The notes below the pieces were generated by a model that ran no database searches, was not told the DNA's origin, and saw only the letters and a program-made list of their open reading frames with translations. From Pseudooceanicola sp050897975 (GTDB taxonomy: Bacteria > Pseudomonadota > Alphaproteobacteria > Rhodobacterales > Rhodobacteraceae), in contig NZ_JBPAXY010000009.1 of NCBI RefSeq assembly GCF_050897975.1, forward strand, positions 1 through 64,000: a stretch of 64,000 nt of DNA. The letters run 5' to 3'. Positions 8,566 through 17,313 of the stretch are shown here, piece after piece (positions within the stretch are counted from its first letter, which is position 1; every line of letters starts with the position of its first letter). The translations under genes and the position numbers were made by a program.

Positions 8566-10933
8566 TGCGGGCACCCTTTCTTCCTTCGGGACCGCCTTGC
8601 ATCACGCCGGCGGCGGCGAGTTCGCGCGGGAGAGCTATCTGGCCGAGCACCTGCCGTATTTCGCGCTCACGGATGACGATGTCATGGTGCTGCGAGAAGG
8701 CGATCTCCTCGCAACCATGCGCCTCGATGGTCTCAATCCGATGACCACTGAGGACGCCCGGCTCGACGCGCTCAAGCGCGCGGTTGCCGCCATCGTCGCC
8801 CAGACCGGCAATGCCTTCGGTTTCTACATACACCGGATCTCCGTGCCGCAAAATCTCGGGATGCGCCCCATCGAGGGCGACAGCTTCGCCGCCGCGATCG
8901 ATGCGCGGTGGCAGTCCCATGTGAAAAACCTGCGCCCCGCCAAGCGCCAGCTTTATCTCAGCGTCATCCGGCGGCCCGACATCTCGGCGCGCATTCCGCT
9001 CCTTCGGGCACTGGCCCGCAAGGCCTGGGTCAAGGACCGCGCGACACGGATGCAGGAGTTGAACGAGGTCATGGGCTTCTTCGAGGTGGCGCTTGCGTCG
9101 GCCAATCCGGTCAGACTCACGAAAGCTGGCGGCGAATGGCTGGGCTATCTCAATACGCTGAACGCCGGCAGCTTCTCCCCCATCGCCTTCGGGCAAAGTG
9201 CCTTGCCCCTCTCGCACACCCTGAGCAATTGCCGCGCGACCTTTGATGGCGACGTGGCCACCCTGACCGATGCAGTGACTGGGCGGGTCAAATACGGCGC
9301 GCTCTTCTCAATGAAGACCTATCCCGCACTGACCGACGTCACGCTGCTCGACGCGCTCGACCTGCCCCTCGACATCGTGCTCACGAACTCCTTCAGCCCG
9401 ATCCCGAACAACATCATGGCCGAACGCATCCAGCGGATCATTCGTCAGATGCACGCCTCAGACGATGCCGCCGTGTCCCTGCGCGAACAGCTGGGACAAG
9501 CCGCCGATGATCAGGAGGCAGGACGCATCGCCTTTGGCGACCACCACCTCTCCATCGCGGTCTATGCGCCCGACCGCGACACGCTCGAACGGGCCGCCGC
9601 CCAGATCAAACGCGTGGGCCAGGAAATCATGTCGGTGATCGTCCGCGAAAACATGGCGCTGAAGGCGACGTATTTCGCGCAGTCGCCCGGCAACTTCGGC
9701 TACCGCGCCCGCAAGACACCAATCTCCTCGATTAATTTCGCTGACTTCGCGGCCCTGCATGGCAGCGTCGAGGGGCGCAGCCCGGACCAGTCGCCATGGG
9801 GTCAAACCATCACGGTCCTGCCCACGGTCGGCACTTCTGGCTATCGCTTCAACTTCCACGAGGCGGGAGCCCCAAGCAAGGAACCCACGGTCGGCCATAC
9901 GCTCGTTCTGGGGCGCACCGGCACCGGCAAGACACTGACCACCGCTTTCCTCGCAGCCCAAGCGCAACGGGTCGGCGCGCGGCTTTTCTTCTTCGACAAG
10001 GACCGCGGCCTCGAAATGGCGGTCCGCGCCCTTGGCGGGCGCTATAACGAAATCCGGGCTGGCGTACCCACGGGCCTCAACCCGCTTGCCACCGAGACCG
10101 ACGAGCGCGGCCGCGCCTGGCTCTCGGACTGGCTCGCGACCCTGCTCACACGGAATGGCACGCTCTCGGGCGAGCAATCCCGCCACATCCAAAGCGCGGT
10201 CGGCCAGAACGCCGATGCGGGGGCAGGCCTGCAGCGCTTCGCCAGTTTCGAGACCCTGTTCCAGTCGCTCGATGACGATGGCGAGCTGCAATCTCGCGTC
10301 GCCGAATGGGCGCCGGGTGGGCGCTATGGCTGGGTGTTTGACGAACCCGAGCGCGGTGCGGGCCTCAAGCTCACGGGCGACATCGTCGGGTTTGATATGA
10401 CCGAGATCCTCGACATGACCACCGAGCGAATGGCGGTGCTCTCCTACATCTTCCGCCAGATCGAACGTGTGGTCGAGGATCGCCGTCCCACCATCATCGT
10501 GCTCGACGAAGCCTGGAAGCTCTTGGACGACCCGTATTTCGGGGCGCGGCTGGAAAACTGGCTGGTCACGCTTCGGAAGATGAACTGCGTCGTGATCATG
10601 ATGACGCAATATCCAAGCCAGCTGCGCGACAGCCGCGTTGGCAAGACCATCGTCGAAACAGTCCCGACCCAGATCCTCTTCCCGAACGATCGTGCCACTG
10701 TCTCCGACTACGACTTCCTCCGCGTCAACGCCAAGGAGGCGGCCCTTCTCGTGCAGCCCACCATCGGCCAGCGCATCGCGCTCGTTCGCTCGGCGGGCGA
10801 CAGCGTCTTCGTCGATGCCGATCTCTCTGCGCTCGGAGAGTTGCTGCCCATCCTTGGCGGCGGCGCCACCGGCGAAGCCCGCGTGCCTGCCGATTGGCGC
10901 GCCAATCCCGATTTCTGGAGACATGTGATATGA
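8540..10933 (+). CDS. virB4: VirB4-like conjugal transfer ATPase
   Basis: VirB4 is the largest and most conserved ATPase of type IV secretion systems and energises pilus and channel assembly at the inner membrane. The protein of 797 residues has a CagE/TrbE-type N-terminal domain and a C-terminal motor domain with Walker A LGRTGTGKT (about residues 457-465) and Walker B IIVLDEAWKLLDD (about 652). MMTQYPSQLRDSRVG further on is also typical. I chose the ATG at 8540 inside the virB3 end because upstream extension would run through virB3 in another frame. Confidence 0.95.
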   Translation: MEATALARDAGTLSSFGTALHHAGGGEFARESYLAEHLPYFALTDDDVMVLREGDLLATMRLDGLNPMTTEDARLDALKRAVAAIVAQTGNAFGFYIHRISVPQNLGMRPIEGDSFAAAIDARWQSHVKNLRPAKRQLYLSVIRRPDISARIPLLRALARKAWVKDRATRMQELNEVMGFFEVALASANPVRLTKAGGEWLGYLNTLNAGSFSPIAFGQSALPLSHTLSNCRATFDGDVATLTDAVTGRVKYGALFSMKTYPALTDVTLLDALDLPLDIVLTNSFSPIPNNIMAERIQRIIRQMHASDDAAVSLREQLGQAADDQEAGRIAFGDHHLSIAVYAPDRDTLERAAAQIKRVGQEIMSVIVRENMALKATYFAQSPGNFGYRARKTPISSINFADFAALHGSVEGRSPDQSPWGQTITVLPTVGTSGYRFNFHEAGAPSKEPTVGHTLVLGRTGTGKTLTTAFLAAQAQRVGARLFFFDKDRGLEMAVRALGGRYNEIRAGVPTGLNPLATETDERGRAWLSDWLATLLTRNGTLSGEQSRHIQSAVGQNADAGAGLQRFASFETLFQSLDDDGELQSRVAEWAPGGRYGWVFDEPERGAGLKLTGDIVGFDMTEILDMTTERMAVLSYIFRQIERVVEDRRPTIIVLDEAWKLLDDPYFGARLENWLVTLRKMNCVVIMMTQYPSQLRDSRVGKTIVETVPTQILFPNDRATVSDYDFLRVNAKEAALLVQPTIGQRIALVRSAGDSVFVDADLSALGELLPILGGGATGEARVPADWRANPDFWRHVI

Positions 10934-11139
10934 GTTCGCAACCCCTTCTCGCGCTTTGCGCCGCCGCAAGCCTTCTGTCGGCTTGCGAAAAATACACTGA
11001 GAAAACCTCGCCATGCTTCGGACGCAAGGGCGAGCCGCAGGTGACCCGGTCCGCACTTTCCTTCTCGACCATGGGCGCACCGGTTCAGGAGACAGCCAAG
11101 CCCGACTGTACCTTCGAACCCCTGCCCCGTCCGGAATGA
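10930..11139 (+). CDS. Small lipoprotein of the virB operon (VirB7-like candidate)
   Basis: This 69-residue protein has a classic lipoprotein signal, PLLALCAAASLLSAC, with the lipobox LLSAC placing the lipidated cysteine at about residue 20. The mature part contains two further cysteines. It overlaps virB4 by ATGA (10930-10933) and the next gene by ATGA (11136-11139), so it is translationally coupled. VirB7 is a short outer-membrane lipoprotein that stabilises VirB9. The position is not the usual one just before virB8, so the equivalence is inference. Confidence 0.7.
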   Translation: MSSQPLLALCAAASLLSACEKYTEKTSPCFGRKGEPQVTRSALSFSTMGAPVQETAKPDCTFEPLPRPE

Positions 11140-12248
11140 GCCGCGCCGCGATCATATCCACCGGACTCTGCCTCGTCCTCGGTGCCCTGCCCGCGCTCGC
11201 CCAGGGCGTGCCGACGCAGGACAATTCCGCGATCGGGCGCGCCATCGCACGGGTGACGGCACTGGCCGAGGATCTGGGTGTCCAGCAGGACAAGGATCGC
11301 ACGGAGACGACGCTCGCCGATGTCCAGGCCGACCAGTTGCGCGTCCTCGAGGAGATGACTGCGGCGATCACTGGTCCCGGCTTCGATATCCGCGCGCTCG
11401 AAGGCAATGCGGATTTCGGGGTGGCGGCGGTCTATCCCAATACCGATCCAAGCCCGATGGTGAGCCGCCTTTTCGGCGAGGGACGAGAGACGGTCGAAAT
11501 GATGATCGTCGAGGTCGCGGGCGAGTTTGCAGGCGCCCCCGGTGTGGCCCGCGCCGGTCTCTCGGCCACCCAGTGGCGCTGCCTCTTCCAGGCCCTGATC
11601 AAGCAGGAGAGCCGCTTCAACGTTGCCGCTGAAAGCCCGGTCGGAGCCTATGGCCTGACCCAACTCATGCCTGGCACCGCCTCCGATCTCGGCGTCGACC
11701 GCTATGACGTGAAAGACAACCTCCGCGGCGGCGCGCGTTACATCACCACGCAGCTCAACCGCTTCGGCAACATCCCCCATGCACTTGCGGCTTATAACGC
11801 AGGCCCCGGTCGGGTCATTGAATATGGTGGCGTGCCGCCCTTTGCCGAGACCCAAGGTTACGTGCGCAATATCTCGAAGTTCTACAACGAATACCTCGCC
11901 GTGGTGGGCGGTGCCGATGCGCTTGGCACGCTCTCACCTTCAGACTTTGCGCTCGCCGAATATGCCAGCATCTCCGAGGCGGGCATCTATTACGCGGCTG
12001 ATAGTTCGGCGACGACCGAACAGGTGATCAATCGCCTGCGCGCCATCATCCTGCAGATCGATGAGCAACCCAATGCCAAGGCGGCCTGGGAGCTCAACAC
12101 CTACGCCAAGGCCGAGATCGGCCGCATCCTCAACCTTCGCGTCCGGCTGATGGCGGCAAACCAGCAGCGCGAGGCGGCCTATGCGCAGCACCTCGTGGCC
12201 GACCGGCTGGCCGAGCGCGACTTCATGCAGATGGGAGTTCCCGAATGA
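11136..12248 (+). CDS. VirB5-like protein with a nested lytic transglycosylase domain
   Basis: The 370-residue protein has a signal peptide (residues 1-23, cut before QGVPTQDNS). Residues 24-85 resemble the start of VirB5, with AEDLGVQ as in the next gene. An SLT lytic transglycosylase domain fills about 144-245, with catalytic Glu158 in KQESRFN, GAYGLTQLMPG and ALAAYNAGPGRVIEYGGVPPF. Residues 292-370 (IDEQPNAKAAWELNT, AEIGRILNLRVRL) match the C-terminal helices of the VirB5 encoded immediately downstream. The wall-cutting enzyme therefore appears inserted inside a pilus-tip-type protein. ATGA overlaps at both ends tie it to its neighbours. Plain annotation as a second VirB1 would miss the VirB5-like flanks. 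Confidence 0.8.
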   Translation: MSRAAIISTGLCLVLGALPALAQGVPTQDNSAIGRAIARVTALAEDLGVQQDKDRTETTLADVQADQLRVLEEMTAAITGPGFDIRALEGNADFGVAAVYPNTDPSPMVSRLFGEGRETVEMMIVEVAGEFAGAPGVARAGLSATQWRCLFQALIKQESRFNVAAESPVGAYGLTQLMPGTASDLGVDRYDVKDNLRGGARYITTQLNRFGNIPHALAAYNAGPGRVIEYGGVPPFAETQGYVRNISKFYNEYLAVVGGADALGTLSPSDFALAEYASISEAGIYYAADSSATTEQVINRLRAIILQIDEQPNAKAAWELNTYAKAEIGRILNLRVRLMAANQQREAAYAQHLVADRLAERDFMQMGVPE

Positions 12249-13012
12249 GACACCTTCTCCTGACCGCCGCAGCGGTCACTACACTTGCGCTCGCCTCGCC
12301 CGCTGCTTCCCAGGGCGTACCAACCTTTGATGGCTCGCAGCTTGGTCAACTCGTGGCCCAGCTCGAGCACATGGCCGAGGACCTGAATGTCCAGATGCAG
12401 CAGCTCGCGACCATGCGGCTGGAACTGGAAACCCAACTGTCGCAGCTCACAAACCTCGAGGCGCAACTGACTTCTCTTATTGAGGGCAGCGGGCTCGGTG
12501 AACTTTTCGCGACGGTCGAAGAATTCCGCGCGCTGCGCGGCAAGCTGATCGCGCCCCTCAATACCGCACAATCTCTGGCCAGCGGCGATTTTCTCAGCGG
12601 CTTCAATCCCGGCGCAGAACTCTCCGCCTCGGTCGAGCGGGTTCTTTCGGACAGTGGCTTCACCTCGGAGCGCCTCAGTACGCTTTCGGGATCGGATCAG
12701 CCCGCCGACAACCGCATCGCCACCTCGGCCGGGGCCAGCGCCATGTTGTCGGTCGCCGCGCAAGAAAGCCATGAAGAAGCTGGACAGAGCCTCGAGCGGC
12801 TCGAGACCATGGTCGGGCTCATCGACGATCAGGACGGGCTGAAAGCTGCGGTCGATCTCAACACCCGCGTCACCGCTGAACTTGGCATCATCCTGACCCA
12901 GATCTGGCGGCTTGAAGCGGCGCAAGGCGTCAGCGCCGGCCAGCTTGGCGTCGTCGATGCAGCGACCCTCGCGGATGAGCGCAAGTTCCGGTCGATGGCG
13001 GTGGATCCATGA
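12245..13012 (+). CDS. virB5: VirB5-like minor pilin / pilus-tip protein
   Basis: VirB5 family proteins are exported, sit at the tip or surface of the conjugative pilus and aid host contact. The 255-residue product has a signal peptide ending SPAAS, then QGVPTFDGSQLGQLVAQLEHM. It is strongly helical with heptad-like runs (LATMRLELETQLSQLTNLEAQL) and ends with IDDQDGLKAAVDLNTRVTAELG. The termini are clearly related to those of the preceding gene, but here the middle is helical instead of enzymatic. It starts at ATGA overlapping the upstream stop and ends with ATGA overlapping the next start. Confidence 0.85.
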   Translation: MRHLLLTAAAVTTLALASPAASQGVPTFDGSQLGQLVAQLEHMAEDLNVQMQQLATMRLELETQLSQLTNLEAQLTSLIEGSGLGELFATVEEFRALRGKLIAPLNTAQSLASGDFLSGFNPGAELSASVERVLSDSGFTSERLSTLSGSDQPADNRIATSAGASAMLSVAAQESHEEAGQSLERLETMVGLIDDQDGLKAAVDLNTRVTAELGIILTQIWRLEAAQGVSAGQLGVVDAATLADERKFRSMAVDP

Positions 13013-13446
13013 GGCAAACCATGACCCACAGCTTGGCACCAATTCGGACGCTTGGTCTCGCCGCACTTGTCGTGAGTGCCCTGCCCAGTGTTGCGTTGGC
13101 CCAAACCCCGAGCACGAACCCTTCCGGCGACACGCCCTTCAATTCGATGGCCATCGCGCGGGACGAAGCCGACGAATGTCGTGCTCCGAAACCCCCCGCC
13201 GATCTGGCCGAGACCGCCTATCTGCGCAACGGCTACCGCGCGATCCTGCGCATCCTGATCGCCGAAGAGGCGCTCGCCTCGGAAACCTGCACCTGTCTGC
13301 TGGATCAGTTCACCTGGGATCAGGCCTTGGGCGCGCTGCCCCGGTTCCAGACCTCGGACAACCCGCGTCTGCCCTTCAAGGTGCTCGAGCTCTACGCCAA
13401 GGCGGACGCGCTCGAGGCGCAAGTTGTGGAGGCCTGCGTAGAGTAG
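13009..13446 (+). CDS. Exported cysteine-containing protein of unknown function
   Basis: The protein (145 residues from 13009; a second ATG at 13018 is possible) carries a signal peptide ending PSVALAQ and a mature domain with four cysteines: DECRAPK, ETCTCLLDQ and EACVE. These could form two disulfides in the periplasm. It is tightly packed between virB5 (ATGA overlap) and virB6 (no gap), so it is almost certainly part of the secretion apparatus or its regulation. I do not recognise the family; entry-exclusion and assembly proteins often occupy this position, but nothing specific supports that here. Confidence 0.75.
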   Translation: MRQTMTHSLAPIRTLGLAALVVSALPSVALAQTPSTNPSGDTPFNSMAIARDEADECRAPKPPADLAETAYLRNGYRAILRILIAEEALASETCTCLLDQFTWDQALGALPRFQTSDNPRLPFKVLELYAKADALEAQVVEACVE

Positions 13447-14460
13447 ATGGGCGTTATTCGCGACATCCTGAGCCAGGTCGACGCCGCGGTGGATACCGTG
13501 GCACAGGACGGCTTTGTCTCTTCGGCAGGCGTTGTCGGCGACGTGATCTCCGCCGGGGCCGCGCTCCTCGTCGTGCTCCTCGGGATCAACGCGGTCATGC
13601 AACTCCGCCCCCTGCCCTTTGGCACCGGGTTTGCCTTCGGCATGAAGGTCGCACTTGTGGGGATCTTCGCGCAGAGTTGGGATAATTTCAGCGTCATCTA
13701 TGACATCGTCACGCAGGTGCCCGACTCCGTCGGCGCCTCGATCCTCGCGCTCACCGGCTCGGGCGACGAGGCCGGGGTCTATGAAAGCCTCGACAACATG
13801 GTCGCCCGCATCACCGCCTATGGCGACACGATCGGCGACCGCGCAGGCTGGGTCTTTGGCGCGGTCCTGGGCGCGATCTTCTTTGTCCTCTCGGCGGTCT
13901 TCGCCGCCGTCACCGCCGGGATCATCGCCTTCGCCCGCATCGTCTTCGCGCTGATGATCGTCATCGCCCCCTTCATGATCGTGACCTCGCTCTTCAAGCC
14001 GACCCAATCCCTTTTCGAGGCCTGGACCCGCGCCACCATCGGCTATGCGCTCATGCCGGTCGCCGCCGCAGGCGCGGCGGGCATCATCGTCGCCATCGCC
14101 GAGGCCATAGGGGACGCCTCCGCCGATCCGGGCGATGTCGAGACCGTCAGCCTCATCCTGCCCTTCCTCGTGATCCTGATCCTCAGCGCCGGGATCATGG
14201 CCTCGGTCCCCTACATCGCCTCCAACCTGACCGGCGTCGTTGGCATTGCCTCCAATGCCGTGGGCCTGACCGGCCTCGCGCGTCAGGGCTTCGTGAACAC
14301 GCGGGAATACGGCACGGGTGCCGCCTCGCGCCTCGTCACCGGCAAGTCTCCGCACGAGCTGAACCAGATGGCCAATGCGGGCGTGGTGAAAACCGGCGAG
14401 TTGATCCGGCAAAGCCCCGGCGCGCTCCTCTCCGCCGCCAAGGCTTTCCGCAAACCCTGA
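13447..14460 (+). CDS. virB6: VirB6/TrbL-like polytopic inner-membrane channel protein
   Basis: VirB6 forms part of the inner-membrane DNA path of the type IV secretion system. The 337-residue protein has a periplasmic N-terminus and at least five hydrophobic segments: VISAGAALLVVLLGINAVM, AFGMKVALVGIFA, VFGAVLGAIFFVLSAVFAAV with IVFALMIVIAPFMIV, YALMPVAAAGAAGIIVAIA, and LILPFLVILILSAGIMA. The tail from about 290 is polar. It begins directly after the upstream stop codon, which is the expected context before virB8. Confidence 0.9.
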   Translation: MGVIRDILSQVDAAVDTVAQDGFVSSAGVVGDVISAGAALLVVLLGINAVMQLRPLPFGTGFAFGMKVALVGIFAQSWDNFSVIYDIVTQVPDSVGASILALTGSGDEAGVYESLDNMVARITAYGDTIGDRAGWVFGAVLGAIFFVLSAVFAAVTAGIIAFARIVFALMIVIAPFMIVTSLFKPTQSLFEAWTRATIGYALMPVAAAGAAGIIVAIAEAIGDASADPGDVETVSLILPFLVILILSAGIMASVPYIASNLTGVVGIASNAVGLTGLARQGFVNTREYGTGAASRLVTGKSPHELNQMANAGVVKTGELIRQSPGALLSAAKAFRKP

Positions 14461-14477
14461 TTTGAAAGACGACGACT

Positions 14478-15158
14478 TTGAAGAAGACTGTAGCCAGTTC
14501 CTCCGCGCCTGACCGCGACGCGTTTGAGGCGGATTTCATCTACGGGCCTCGGCGGCGCGAGCGTTTCGCCTGGTTCGTCGCAGCTGCAGGCGTCCTGGTT
14601 GGCGTCGCCGGCATGGTCGCGGGCGCGAGCCTCTTTCCGCTCAAATCGACCGAGACCTTCGTGGTCGTGGTCGACAAGGAAACCGGCGAGATGGACCGGG
14701 TTGCCGCCGTACAGGCGCTGACCCTTTCCGAGAGCGATGCCATCATCCAGGCCAATCTCGTGGCCTATGTCGATGATCGAGAGACCTATGACCTGACCGA
14801 TGGAGAGCAACGCATCAACTCGGTGCTCGATCGTTCGGATGGCGATGCCGCCCGCACGCTGCGCGATCTCTGGTCTTCGACCAACGAGGATTACCCGATC
14901 ACCGTCTATGGCCGCGAAGCCAAGATCGAGGTGGTGATCAAATCGGTCAATCAGATCGAGCGCGGCGTGGCCCAGGTCCGCTTCACCCGCACGCTGCGCC
15001 GTCCCCGCGACACCCGCACCGTCACCCGATCCTATGTCGCTACCGTTGGTTATGACTTCCAACCTGAAACCCGCCAGCGCCTTCAGGACGTCTGGGCCAA
15101 CCCCTTGGGCTTCGTGGTGACCTCCTACCGCGTCGACGCCGAGACCCTGGAGAACTGA
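14478..15158 (+). CDS. virB8: VirB8-like assembly factor
   Basis: VirB8 is a bitopic inner-membrane protein that nucleates the secretion channel. The 226-residue product has a short cytoplasmic start with YGPRRRERFAWFVAAAGVL, one membrane helix (about residues 29-50), and a periplasmic NTF2-like domain containing DRETYDLTDGEQRINSVL and AQVRFTRTLRRP. The start must be the TTG at 14478, because an in-frame stop at 14463 leaves no ATG or GTG in between. GAAAGA upstream is a weak ribosome site, so initiation may be deliberately low. Confidence 0.9.
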   Translation: MKKTVASSSAPDRDAFEADFIYGPRRRERFAWFVAAAGVLVGVAGMVAGASLFPLKSTETFVVVVDKETGEMDRVAAVQALTLSESDAIIQANLVAYVDDRETYDLTDGEQRINSVLDRSDGDAARTLRDLWSSTNEDYPITVYGREAKIEVVIKSVNQIERGVAQVRFTRTLRRPRDTRTVTRSYVATVGYDFQPETRQRLQDVWANPLGFVVTSYRVDAETLEN

Positions 15159-15163
15159 CCAAG

Positions 15164-15886
15164 ATGAAATCCCTGCCCGCGCTCCTTCTGGCGCTTGCCC
15201 TTCCTGTTGCCGCATCCGCCGAAGCCACCCCGCAAGGTGGCCCGCTCGACATCCGCATCCGCACCGCCGTCTATGATGAAAACCAGGTCTACCGGATCGA
15301 AACCGACTTGCGGCATTCGACGACGATCCATTTCGGGGCCGGGGAGCGGTTCGAGGCGGTGATTGTCGGCGACACCGAAAGCTTCCAGGTCGATCCGATC
15401 CCCGAGCTTGGCAATGTGCTCACAATCAAACCGCACGTGGCCAATGCCTCGACCAACATGACGGTGATCACCAACCGGCGCACCTATTCCTTCCATCTGC
15501 GCGAGGGCTCGATCCCGAACCGCACCGGCATGTTCTTCGAGGTCCGCTTCCGCTACCCCGACGAAGAACGCCGCGCGGCGGGTGCCACCCAGCCCAAGGG
15601 CTATGAGGCCCCGCGCAACTACAACTACCGGGTCTCGGGTGAAGGGGATTTTCGACCCAGCCATATCTACGACGACGGTCGTTATACCTACTTCGTCTTC
15701 CCGGAAAACGCCCGTCAGCCCGCCCTCTTCAAGGCCGATGACCAGGGCCGTGAGCGCACCGTGAACTGGACCCAGCAGGGCAACACGGTCCGGGTGCTCG
15801 GGGTGAACACCTACTGGACGCTGCGCATCGGCGACGAGGCGATCTGTGCCTGGCGCGACGAGAGCGCGATTTACGTGAGCAACTGA
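15164..15886 (+). CDS. virB9: VirB9-like outer-membrane core complex protein
   Basis: VirB9 makes the outer-membrane ring of the core complex together with VirB7 and VirB10. The 240-residue protein has a signal peptide (LPALLLALALPVAASA), an N-terminal beta domain with FQVDPIPELGNVLTIKPH and TNMTVITNRRTYSFHL, and a C-terminal domain with YNYRVSGEGDFRPSHIYDDG, YFVFPENARQPALF and VNWTQQGNTVRVLGV, all family hallmarks. It follows virB8 by five bases and precedes virB10 by two. Confidence 0.93.
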   Translation: MKSLPALLLALALPVAASAEATPQGGPLDIRIRTAVYDENQVYRIETDLRHSTTIHFGAGERFEAVIVGDTESFQVDPIPELGNVLTIKPHVANASTNMTVITNRRTYSFHLREGSIPNRTGMFFEVRFRYPDEERRAAGATQPKGYEAPRNYNYRVSGEGDFRPSHIYDDGRYTYFVFPENARQPALFKADDQGRERTVNWTQQGNTVRVLGVNTYWTLRIGDEAICAWRDESAIYVSN

Positions 15887-15888
15887 CC

Positions 15889-17313
15889 ATGGCCGATCAA
15901 ACCCCTCCCGACCTGCAGGACCGCCTCGATCAGTTCAGCCAGCGCGGCAAATCCAAACGCCGCGGCAACAGCCTCGGGGTCGGCGCGCTCGCCGCTGCCC
16001 TTGCCCTCGGCGGGGCCGGGGTCGCGTATTTCCTGGCGACCAGTCTGCAAGAGGGGGACAGCGCTCTTGAGACCTCCGATGTCGAGACCTTCCAGGACCG
16101 CCGGCCCGGCACCGGCGGGCGGCTGGAGTTTCCTCCTGACGAGACAGAGCAGCGGGTGAATGACGCGCTGATCGCTGTCGAGGAGGCGCTGGACGTGCCC
16201 GCAGCCCCTTCCCCGGAACCAAGCGCCGAGGTGCTGGCCGAGATCGCCAAGCTTCGCGAGGCCCTCGCCGTCAGCCAGGCCGCCCGCAACTCGGAAATCC
16301 AATCCGCCGTCGCCGACCTGCGCGAAGCCTTCGACGAACAAAAGGCCGCGCTTGAAGCCACACTCGCCGCAAAGGAAACCGAGCTGGCCAACCTGCAGCG
16401 CCAGACCGAAACCCGTATCGAGGGGCTGCAGGCCATGCTCGACGCCGAACGTGCGCAGCGCGAGGGGCTCGAGGCCGAGCTCGACCGCGAAGGGCTGATC
16501 GCCGATCAGCGCCTGCTCGAAGAACGCCGCCGGCAGGAAGAGGAACAGCGCCAGCGCGAGGCCGAGCGGGTCGCCGAGGAGCTTCTGACCGCGCAGATCA
16601 AATCCCCCGCCGTTGTCTATGCCGATGGTCCGCGGGGTGGCCAAAGTGGCGCGGCAGTCGCTGATCCGGCGGCCCCTGGCACCGGGGGTCCGGTCCTGTC
16701 AGGAAATGAGCAGTTCCTGCAAAGCGCGCGACCGCTCGAGGTGCAGGAGGCCGCCCGCCTCACCCATCCTGAGCGCACGCTGACCCAAGGCTCGGTCATC
16801 CAGGCCGCGCTCCAGACCGCCATCAACAGCGATCTGCCGGGCTCCGTGGTCGCGGTCGTCTCCGAGCCGGTTCCGGCGTTTTCCGGGGATCGGATCCTGA
16901 TCCCCCGCGGCTCCCGCCTTTTTGGCCAATACCGCTCCGGGATCGAGATGCATCAGAAGCGCATCCTGATCCTCTGGACCCGCGTCCTGACCCCGGACGG
17001 CACCTCGATGGAAATCGCCGCCGTGGGCGGGGACCAGCTCGGTCGCTCAGGCCTGACCGGTCTCGTCGACACCAAGTTCGCCGAACGTTTCGGCGGGGCG
17101 GCGCTGATTTCCGTGATCGGGGCGGCGCCTGCCGTGGCGGCGGAGAGTGCCAACAACGAAACGACCAGCATCGTTCTGGGCGATGTCGGCAGCGATCTTC
17201 AGGATGCCGTCGGATCGGTCATTGCCGACCAAGTCTCGATCGCACCCACGATCTATGTCGATCAGGGGGCCTCGGTCACCGTGCTCGTCGACCGGGATGT
17301 GGTGATTTATTGA
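15889..17313 (+). CDS. virB10: VirB10-like core complex protein
   Basis: VirB10 spans the envelope, sensing ATP use by the inner-membrane motors and gating the outer-membrane pore. The 474-residue protein has a basic cytoplasmic N-terminus, one membrane helix (GVGALAAALALGGAGVAYFLA, about residues 25-45), and a long charged coiled-coil region at about 105-230 instead of the usual proline-rich linker. The TrbI/VirB10 beta-barrel domain follows from about 290 (ERTLTQGSVIQAALQTAI, IPRGSRLFGQY, GRSGLTGLVDTKFAERFGGA). The 3' end overlaps virB11 by TTGA. Confidence 0.93.
   Translation: MADQTPPDLQDRLDQFSQRGKSKRRGNSLGVGALAAALALGGAGVAYFLATSLQEGDSALETSDVETFQDRRPGTGGRLEFPPDETEQRVNDALIAVEEALDVPAAPSPEPSAEVLAEIAKLREALAVSQAARNSEIQSAVADLREAFDEQKAALEATLAAKETELANLQRQTETRIEGLQAMLDAERAQREGLEAELDREGLIADQRLLEERRRQEEEQRQREAERVAEELLTAQIKSPAVVYADGPRGGQSGAAVADPAAPGTGGPVLSGNEQFLQSARPLEVQEAARLTHPERTLTQGSVIQAALQTAINSDLPGSVVAVVSEPVPAFSGDRILIPRGSRLFGQYRSGIEMHQKRILILWTRVLTPDGTSMEIAAVGGDQLGRSGLTGLVDTKFAERFGGAALISVIGAAPAVAAESANNETTSIVLGDVGSDLQDAVGSVIADQVSIAPTIYVDQGASVTVLVDRDVVIY

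Noticed and set aside
12179..14412. Long minus-strand frames opposite virB5 and virB6 (295 and 527 codons)
   Set aside because: They are antisense shadows of GC-rich genes, rich in Asp, Gly and Arg, with no domains.
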